DNA of 64,000 bases, taken from Methylobacterium sp. E-005. GTDB taxonomy: Bacteria; Pseudomonadota; Alphaproteobacteria; Rhizobiales; Beijerinckiaceae. Position numbers and translations under genes: made by a program. Location of the stretch: assembly GCF_022829725.1 (NCBI RefSeq), contig NZ_JAKSYG010000207.1, positions 1 to 64,000 on the forward strand, read 5' to 3'. The notes beneath the pieces were generated by a model that made no database searches, had not been told where the DNA came from, and worked only from the letters and a program-made list of their open reading frames with translations. Positions 58,872 through 64,000 of this stretch are shown one piece after another (positions within the stretch are counted from its first letter, which is position 1; each line of letters begins with the position of its first letter).

Positions 58872-60137
58872 CTATGGTAAAACTGGGGCGACGGCGGCCG
58901 AGCGACGCGTCATCGTGGGTCGTCCCAGGCTGGCGCGATTGGTGAAGAACAGATCGATCGCCTTGGCCATGGAGCCGGTGACGCCCGCCCGCCACTCCGG
59001 CGATTGCAGCATCTCCAGGTCGCGCTTGCTCGACAGGTAGCCGAGTTCCACCAGCACGCTCGGCACGTCGGGGGAGCGCAGCACCACGAAGCGGGCCTCG
59101 CGGTGGGGCTTGGTGCTCATCTCCATCACGGGGCTGAGCTGGCCCATCAGGGTCCGGGCGAAGCCCGAGGAGAAGCCCCGGGTCTCCCGCAGGGTCAGTT
59201 CCTGCAGGATGTCGGCGATGTCCGGCGGCGCCTCGGCGGCGTCGAGGCCCGCGGCGGCATCGGCCCGGTTCTCGCGCTCGGCAAGCTTGGCGGATTCGAG
59301 GTCGGTCGCCTTCTCGGAATTGGTGTAGATCGTGGCGCCGCGCACCTGCGGGGCGGCCGAGATCGAATCCGCGTGGATCGACACGAACAGGTCGGCCTTG
59401 GCCTCCCGGGCGAGGTGGACACGCTCGGCCAAGGGCACGAACACGTCCCGATCGCGGGTCATCCGGACCCGGTAGCGGCCCCCCGCCTCCAGCTTCTCGA
59501 CCAGCGCCTGGGCGAAGCCGAACACGATGTCCTTCTCGAACACCCCGCCCACCGCGATGGCGCCCGGATCGGTGCCGCCATGGCCGGCATCGACCATGAT
59601 CAGCGGGCGCTGGTCGGCGGGCTCGGGCGCGGCGGGCCGCGCCTGAGCGGGGGCGGGATCGGCCGCGGCGGCGGCCCTGCGGAACGCCTCGCGGTCAGCG
59701 CGCTGGAGCGGGATCGTGAGCAGCACGGCGCCGTCCTTGGCCCCGGTCGTCGTCTCGATCCTGCCCACCGTGGCGGGGTTTGCGAGGTCGATCACGATGC
59801 GGGAGCGGCCGGGGGCGAACAGGCCGTAGCGGAAGGATTGCACGAGGCCGTCCCGACGGCTGCCGGTGCCCGATTCGAGCTGAAAGTTGACCTCCGGCAG
59901 GTCGATCACCGCCCGGTCGGGCCGCTCCATCACGAAGCCGCGGGCCTCGACCGCCCGGGACAGCGTCAGGGTGAGGCGCGTCGTGCCGCCCTGGCTCGCG
60001 AGGTCGGCCCCGATGGCGATGGCGGGCTTGTCGCCGGTCTGCGCAGAAGCGGTCGGACCCGCCAGCGCCGGCAGGAGCGCCAGGGCGAGGCAGAGGCAGA
60101 GGCAGACGGAACGGATCAGGCGCGCGCAGCTCGGCAT
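58872..60137 (-). CDS. amiC: N-acetylmuramoyl-L-alanine amidase, AMIN domain (AmiC type)
   Basis: 421 residues. Start placed at the ATG that opens a clean signal peptide (IRSVCLCLCLALALLPALAG, cleavage near ASA-QT); a GTG 33 bases upstream is the alternative. AMIN domain at about 35-140 (TRLTLTLSRAVEARGFVMERPDRAVIDLP in parts), Ala/Pro linker, then Amidase_3 with zinc His in IMVDAGHGGTDPGA, Glu in GVFEKDI, His in FVSIHADSI and catalytic Glu in VLVELGYLSS. It splits septal peptidoglycan in the periplasm. Cotranscription with mrcA is likely. Confidence 0.93.
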   Translation of the reverse strand: MPSCARLIRSVCLCLCLALALLPALAGPTASAQTGDKPAIAIGADLASQGGTTRLTLTLSRAVEARGFVMERPDRAVIDLPEVNFQLESGTGSRRDGLVQSFRYGLFAPGRSRIVIDLANPATVGRIETTTGAKDGAVLLTIPLQRADREAFRRAAAAADPAPAQARPAAPEPADQRPLIMVDAGHGGTDPGAIAVGGVFEKDIVFGFAQALVEKLEAGGRYRVRMTRDRDVFVPLAERVHLAREAKADLFVSIHADSISAAPQVRGATIYTNSEKATDLESAKLAERENRADAAAGLDAAEAPPDIADILQELTLRETRGFSSGFARTLMGQLSPVMEMSTKPHREARFVVLRSPDVPSVLVELGYLSSKRDLEMLQSPEWRAGVTGSMAKAIDLFFTNRASLGRPTMTRRSAAVAPVLP

Positions 60138-60255
60138 CGGTGCGGTTGGGTTTCCCGTGCCCTCCGTCACGGCATGGGACCGATAGGGTTAACGGGCGGT
60201 TGCCGCAACCGCCCCGGTCCGAAAGTCGACGCTGCGGCGGGGCCGGAAACCGGCC

Positions 60256-60909
60256 TCAGCGGAACGCGACGGCGCGGCTCGCCTTGCCCATCACCGTGAC
60301 CCAGCAGGTCAGGGAGGCGTCGGCGGCACGCCGGGCCTCGTTGACGTTCAGGCGGATCAGATCGGCCGGCGTGCGGACATCGGACAGGGCCCGGAAATGC
60401 GCCAGGGCAGCCGCACCCTCGTCCTGCATGTAACGGGCGATGGTCGAGCCGATCTCGATCATGTCGACGCGGTCGGGCGCGAACATGATCCGGTTCGGCG
60501 CCGAGGGCTCGGCGGCGCTCAGCACCCCGGCGGGGACGAGGTCCGGCGTGGAGACCGCACGGAGTTCCGTCTCCGGATCCGCGGGGTCGGCCACAGGCGG
60601 TTCGTCATGGATGTCCTGAGGGGCCTCTGCGTCGCGATCCGCCGCGGGGGGGCTCACGGCGTGGGCAATGCGGTCAGCGATATCGGCTTCAGGCTCGGCC
60701 GGGACGATGGAATCTGCATCCGGGGCTGATGCCAGAACCGGCTCGTCGGCCTCCGCGAACGCGGCGCGCGACAGGGCTGCGACCGACACATCCGATTCGT
60801 CGGCCAGGATCTCGGACAAGGATTCGGGGGGAGCGGGGGTCTTTGTGTCCAGCGGCGGCTTCGGCTGCCAGTCGGGACGGCCCGTTCTCGGCCGACGCGG
60901 CTTTCCCAT
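60256..60909 (-). CDS. Disordered acidic protein with C-terminal phasin-like domain
   Basis: 217 residues from the ATG nine bases after GGAGG, a strong site. Residues 1-30 are basic and Pro-rich; 30-145 acidic and low complexity (ESLSEILADESDVS, AEADEPVL, EPEADIADRIAHAVS), probably disordered. The last 65 residues form an amphipathic helical region (DMIEIGSTIARYMQDEGAAA, ALSDVRTPADLIRLNVNEAR) that resembles the phasin_2 pattern, where a CRTPxDL-type turn links two helices. It lies 178 bases downstream of a classical phasin gene, on the same strand. Confidence 0.7.
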   Translation of the reverse strand: MGKPRRPRTGRPDWQPKPPLDTKTPAPPESLSEILADESDVSVAALSRAAFAEADEPVLASAPDADSIVPAEPEADIADRIAHAVSPPAADRDAEAPQDIHDEPPVADPADPETELRAVSTPDLVPAGVLSAAEPSAPNRIMFAPDRVDMIEIGSTIARYMQDEGAAALAHFRALSDVRTPADLIRLNVNEARRAADASLTCWVTVMGKASRAVAFR

Positions 60910-61087
60910 CGCGCGATCTCCTCCTGTCCGCTTCAGCCGACCCGCTTGAGCGTTGGTCGGCCCGCCCCCGGCCTGCCGGCCTCGGACCTGCGACGCTCGG
61001 GCGTCGAATCGTGGGATCCGGCCGGTCCGAGGGGCCGCCCGAATCATTGGGACACCCCGATCCTTGCGGACCGGGGGCAGCCGGCCC

Positions 61088-61441
61088 TCAGCGGGCGGCG
61101 TTCTGCGCGAGGGCGCCGTAATCCTTGGCCTGGGCCTGGAAGGCGGCGAACTGGCTGCGGACGAACTCGGACTGCAGCTCGAAGGCCTCGCGCAGGTCCT
61201 TGGTGCGCACGAGCTTCTGCGCGAAGTCGAAGGTCGCGTTGGCGTTGGCCTGGGCGTGGTCGAACCCCTTCGCGATCACCGCGCTGAAGGTCGACTGGAA
61301 GGTCTGGCCCGAAGACTGAGCCTGCTCGGTGGCCTTGACGGCGTTGGCCATCAGGGTGCCGACGGCGTTGCGGGCCTGATCGACGCTCTTCTCGGCGAAA
61401 TCGCGCATCTCGGTCGGCATCTCGAAATTCGGAGTCTGCAT
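61088..61441 (-). CDS. Phasin (PHA granule-associated protein)
   Basis: 117 residues from the ATG six bases after GGAG. All-helical, Ala/Gln-rich and without Cys: EMRDFAEKSVDQARNAVGTL, AQSSGQTFQSTFSAVIAKGF, DFAQKLVRTKDLREAFELQS and SQFAAFQAQAKDYGALAQNA. These are typical phasin_2 features. Phasins coat PHB granules and limit their size. Preceded by a promoter that contains a TGC-N3-GCA dyad, the sort of site bound by the PHB-responsive repressor PhaR. Confidence 0.92.
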   Translation of the reverse strand: MQTPNFEMPTEMRDFAEKSVDQARNAVGTLMANAVKATEQAQSSGQTFQSTFSAVIAKGFDHAQANANATFDFAQKLVRTKDLREAFELQSEFVRSQFAAFQAQAKDYGALAQNAAR

Positions 61442-61500
61442 CTGTGTCTCCAGAATGATCCTTGGAGCGGGACGCCGGCTGCGTCCGCCGTGACGCGCCC

Positions 61501-61528
61501 TAGATATTGCACTGCAACAAGAAGTCAA
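61501..61528 (-). promoter_or_regulatory. Phasin promoter with PhaR-type operator
   Basis: On the minus strand TTGACT (61523-61528), 16 bases, TATCTA (61501-61506). TTGC-AGT-GCAA (61507-61517 on the plus strand TTGCACTGCAA) abuts the -10 box. A TGC-N3-GCA dyad placed between -35 and -10 fits repression by PhaR, which is released by PHB in other alphaproteobacteria. The rest of the 61529-61780 gap shows no gene. Confidence 0.65.
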
Positions 61529-61780
61529 GTGCATATTCGGGGGCCGCCGCGACACCGCGGAGGATCAATAAAATGCCGGATCCAGGATCTCGGCAAGTTA
61601 TCGGACCGGGGCCGTATCTCGATACCAGACCGCCGCCGAGCTTTGCCGTACGCAAAGCCAATAGCGATGGATGATTCGGGCGGTGGACCGATTGACAAGA
61701 AATCATCCCCGTGTCCAGTCGCGCGCTAACGAATTATGAAGTCTTGATCCGAGCGCCTGGCTGCAACCGCATCGAAGGCT

Positions 61781-63028
61781 TCACGGCGTGACGGATTCGC
61801 CTAAATGTTGCAGCGCACCAGAGCGATCCGCCATGAGCCCGCCATAGAGGGTCCGGAGCGCAGCCGCATGGGTCGACAGCGTCATCGGGGCGGCGCGGGC
61901 GGCGATGCGGGCCTGCGCACCGAGGGTCCGGGCGCAGGCATCGTCCCGCAGGGCCGAGAACGCCGCCGCCAGGGCTTTGGGCTCCGGGGCGACCACGAAG
62001 CCGGTCCGGCCGTCCCGAACCTTCTCGGCGGCCCCGGACCGGTCTGAGGCGACCACTGGAATCCCGGCCGCCAGCGCCTCGTAGACGGTGAGCGGCCCGG
62101 TCTCGTACCAGCGCGACGGTGCGGCGAGCGCCCGGGCGCGGCTGCGCAAGATCTCCCAGACCGCAGCGGGGCTCTGCCAGCCGATCACCTCGACGCCGTC
62201 CCGGGCGCGCAGCTCCGCCTCCAGGGGACCGGCGCCGATGAACAGGGCGGGCAGGCCGGCCGCCCGGGCGGACTCGGCCACGAGGTCGGCCCCCTTCTCC
62301 CGGGTCAGGCGCCCGACATAGGCGATGGCGTCGCCGCGCTCGGGGACGGCCGCCGGCCCCTCGGCGATCCGGATCGGATTGTCGATCCGGTGGTGGGTGA
62401 CGGCGTCGCCGAGGTGGGCCCTGAACCGCCGCCGGCTGGCGTCGCAGACATGGACCACGTGGAGCGGCTGCCCCCGCATCGCCTGCCGCAGGGCCACGGT
62501 GCGGGCGACGCGCACCAGCTTGTGGGCGCGGCTGCGCGCGTCGCAGGGCGCCGTGATGCAGGCGGCCGACAGGGGTGTCAGCCCGCAGGGCTCCGCCCGG
62601 TCGAAGCGGTAATAGACCCCGTTCGGGCAGGCCAGGGCGTAGTCGTGCAGGGTGACCACGAGGGGCACGCCCGCGCCGGACAGGACCGGGAAGATGGCCG
62701 GCGACAGGGCGCGGGTCCATTGATGCAGGTGGATGCAGTGGGGCCGCGCCGGCAGCGCGGCAAGCGCCGACGCGAGGCTGCGCGCCGCCGCGCTGTGCCA
62801 GATCCCGGCCGCCGCCGCCTTCACGCCGCCGAGCGACCAGATGTCGGGCAGGCCGAGCACGACCCGCCGGATGTTGTCGTGGGCGAGCAGCGGATCGGCC
62901 TCGCCCGGGATCGCCTGGAGGTAGGTGACCGAGACACCCGCCTCCGCGAGCCCCCGGGCCGATTCCAGCGCGACCTTCTCGGCGCCGCCACTGGCGGACG
63001 CGAACTCGGCCAGGATCACGACGTGCAT
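61781..63028 (-). CDS. Glycosyltransferase family 4-like
   Basis: 415 residues from the ATG before HVVILAEFASASGG. Two Rossmann-like halves (GT-B fold): the N-terminal half has ASASGGAEKVALESARGLAE and TLHDYALACPNGVYYRF, the C-terminal half AIAYVGRLTREKGADLVAES, FIGAGPLEAEL and the donor-binding ETGPLTVYEALAAGIPVVAS (Ex7E). It transfers a sugar from a nucleotide donor, probably in exopolysaccharide or lipopolysaccharide synthesis. Divergent from, and related to, the next gene. Confidence 0.9.
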   Translation of the reverse strand: MHVVILAEFASASGGAEKVALESARGLAEAGVSVTYLQAIPGEADPLLAHDNIRRVVLGLPDIWSLGGVKAAAAGIWHSAAARSLASALAALPARPHCIHLHQWTRALSPAIFPVLSGAGVPLVVTLHDYALACPNGVYYRFDRAEPCGLTPLSAACITAPCDARSRAHKLVRVARTVALRQAMRGQPLHVVHVCDASRRRFRAHLGDAVTHHRIDNPIRIAEGPAAVPERGDAIAYVGRLTREKGADLVAESARAAGLPALFIGAGPLEAELRARDGVEVIGWQSPAAVWEILRSRARALAAPSRWYETGPLTVYEALAAGIPVVASDRSGAAEKVRDGRTGFVVAPEPKALAAAFSALRDDACARTLGAQARIAARAAPMTLSTHAAALRTLYGGLMADRSGALQHLGESVTP

Positions 63029-63140
63029 GGAAAAGGCCCCGGTCTCTGCTGCCGGGATGATGCCGAAGACCGGTTTACGGGGGATCAACCGCAGGCGTTT
63101 ACAGATCTTTGTTCCGGTCCAGAGCCTCGGAAACACGCCC

Positions 63141-64000
63141 GTGCACGTCGTCCTCGTTGCAGACCACGCCTCGATCAACGGCGGTCAGGCCAAGGTGGCG
63201 ATCGAATCCGCCCTGGGGCTCGCCGCCCGCGGGGTCCGGGTCAGCCTGTTCGCCGCCGTCGGTCCGGTGGATCCGCGGCTCGAACCGGCCGGCATCCGCG
63301 TCGTGTGCCTGGAGCAGGACGATATCGCCACGGCGCGCAGCAAGCTGGCGTTTGCCGCGCAGGCGATCTGGAACGGCGCGGCGAGCCGCGCGCTCGCCCG
63401 GGAACTCGCCGCCTGCAACCCGCGCGACACCGTGGTCCATGTCCACGCCTTCGCCAAGGCACTGTCGCCCTCGATCGGCACGGCGTTGCGGGCTTCAGGA
63501 CTCCCCTGCCTCTACACGATGCACGAGTTTTTCCTGGTCTGCCCGACCGGCGGCTTCTACGCCTACCCGGAGCATCAGATCTGCCACCGCACGCCGATGT
63601 CGGCCTCCTGCATCGTGGCCAATTGCGACGCGCGCAGCTATCCGCGCAAGGTCGCCCGGATGGTCCGCCACGTCGGCCTCGCGCAGGTGGCCCGGCTGCC
63701 GGAGCTGTTTTCCCACGTCATCACGATCAGCAACCTCCAGGAGGGGGTCGTGCGGCCGCTGCTGCCCGCGGGCACCGTGTTCCACCGGGTCGACAACCCG
63801 ATCGCGGTGGCGCAGGCGCCACTGCGCGACGGGCCCCCGGGCGATTTCCTGTTCGTCGGGCGAATCTCGACCGAGAAGGGCGCGCCGATCTTCGCCGAGG
63901 CGGCGCGGCTCGCAGGCGCGCGGGCCGTGTTCGTCGGCGATGGCCCCCAGCGGGCCGAGCTCGCTGCGCGCTATCCGGAGGCCGTCATGCTGGGCTGGCG
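63141..64000 (+). CDS. Glycosyltransferase family 4-like, partial (runs off right edge)
   Basis: Starts with GTG; open to the end of the window (about 286 residues, no stop). HVVLVADHASINGGQAKVAIESALGLAARG closely parallels the neighbouring glycosyltransferase start (quoted as SINGGQAKVAIESALGLAAR). YTMHEFFLVCPTGGFYAYPE corresponds to its TLHDYALACPNGVYYRF, and FLFVGRISTEKGAPIFAEAA begins the donor half. The donor-site ExxxxxxxE block lies beyond the edge. The two genes look like paralogues arranged head to head with 112 bases between starts. Confidence 0.85.
   Translation, partial: MHVVLVADHASINGGQAKVAIESALGLAARGVRVSLFAAVGPVDPRLEPAGIRVVCLEQDDIATARSKLAFAAQAIWNGAASRALARELAACNPRDTVVHVHAFAKALSPSIGTALRASGLPCLYTMHEFFLVCPTGGFYAYPEHQICHRTPMSASCIVANCDARSYPRKVARMVRHVGLAQVARLPELFSHVITISNLQEGVVRPLLPAGTVFHRVDNPIAVAQAPLRDGPPGDFLFVGRISTEKGAPIFAEAARLAGARAVFVGDGPQRAELAARYPEAVMLGW

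Overview
The window looks like chromosomal DNA of a Methylobacterium-type alphaproteobacterium (order Hyphomicrobiales). The reasons are very high GC with strong third-position GC, short CCTCTCCC-NNNN-GGGAGAGG palindromes between genes, a RegB/RegA redox system, phasins with an intracellular PHB depolymerase, a MucR/Ros regulator, alphaproteobacterial small-RNA architecture and ParB-box (parS) sequences. Genus is an inference from gene content. I see no prophage, transposase, CRISPR array or tRNA gene.

Left edge (1-0.9 kb): the promoter, boxA and leader of an rRNA operon that runs leftward out of the window. 0.9-12.5 kb: a GGDEF-EAL c-di-GMP enzyme followed by a BLUF blue-light sensor; a catalase-like haem peroxidase overlapping cytochrome b561; a DUF302 protein and alpha/beta hydrolase divergent from a GlxA-type AraC regulator; metB; an HNH-like protein; a D-2-hydroxyacid dehydrogenase; a structured small RNA; small secreted proteins including a cupredoxin. 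12.7-22.8 kb: LysR regulator and YceI, an Orn/Lys/Arg decarboxylase translationally coupled to a GNAT acetyltransferase, a spermidine-synthase-fold protein, small conserved proteins, an N-carbamoyl-amino-acid-hydrolase-type enzyme, a frameshifted PAS gene and a GlcG/HbpS protein. 23-31.9 kb: a divergent Mfd-family helicase, a large GAF/PAS hybrid histidine kinase, a second copy of the small RNA, a DUF2891 protein and a CDP-diacylglycerol pyrophosphatase.

31.9-50.2 kb is a transport island. A rightward operon (binding protein, two permeases, M20 metallopeptidase, fused double ATPase) is controlled by a divergent LysR regulator. A leftward cluster holds a second complete oligopeptide-type importer, then a metal-dependent amidohydrolase, then a taurine/nitrate-type ATPase and permease without a binding protein. 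A MucR-family regulator lies between them. Each importer is paired with a hydrolase, which suggests uptake and hydrolysis of amide-linked or peptide-like nutrients.

50.2-64 kb: intracellular PHB depolymerase divergent from regB-regA, purS-purQ followed by a third small RNA, penicillin-binding protein 1A and an AmiC-type amidase, two phasin-domain genes with a probable PhaR operator, and two divergent, related glycosyltransferases, the second running off the right edge.

Most notable: three parS-like 16-mers within 35 kb (suggesting an origin-proximal location), a family of three-hairpin small RNAs with an exposed CCTCCC and base-pair covariation between two copies, a split blue-light/c-di-GMP pair, a MucR protein lacking the first zinc cysteine, and an Mfd paralogue with an eroded RNA-polymerase-binding motif.
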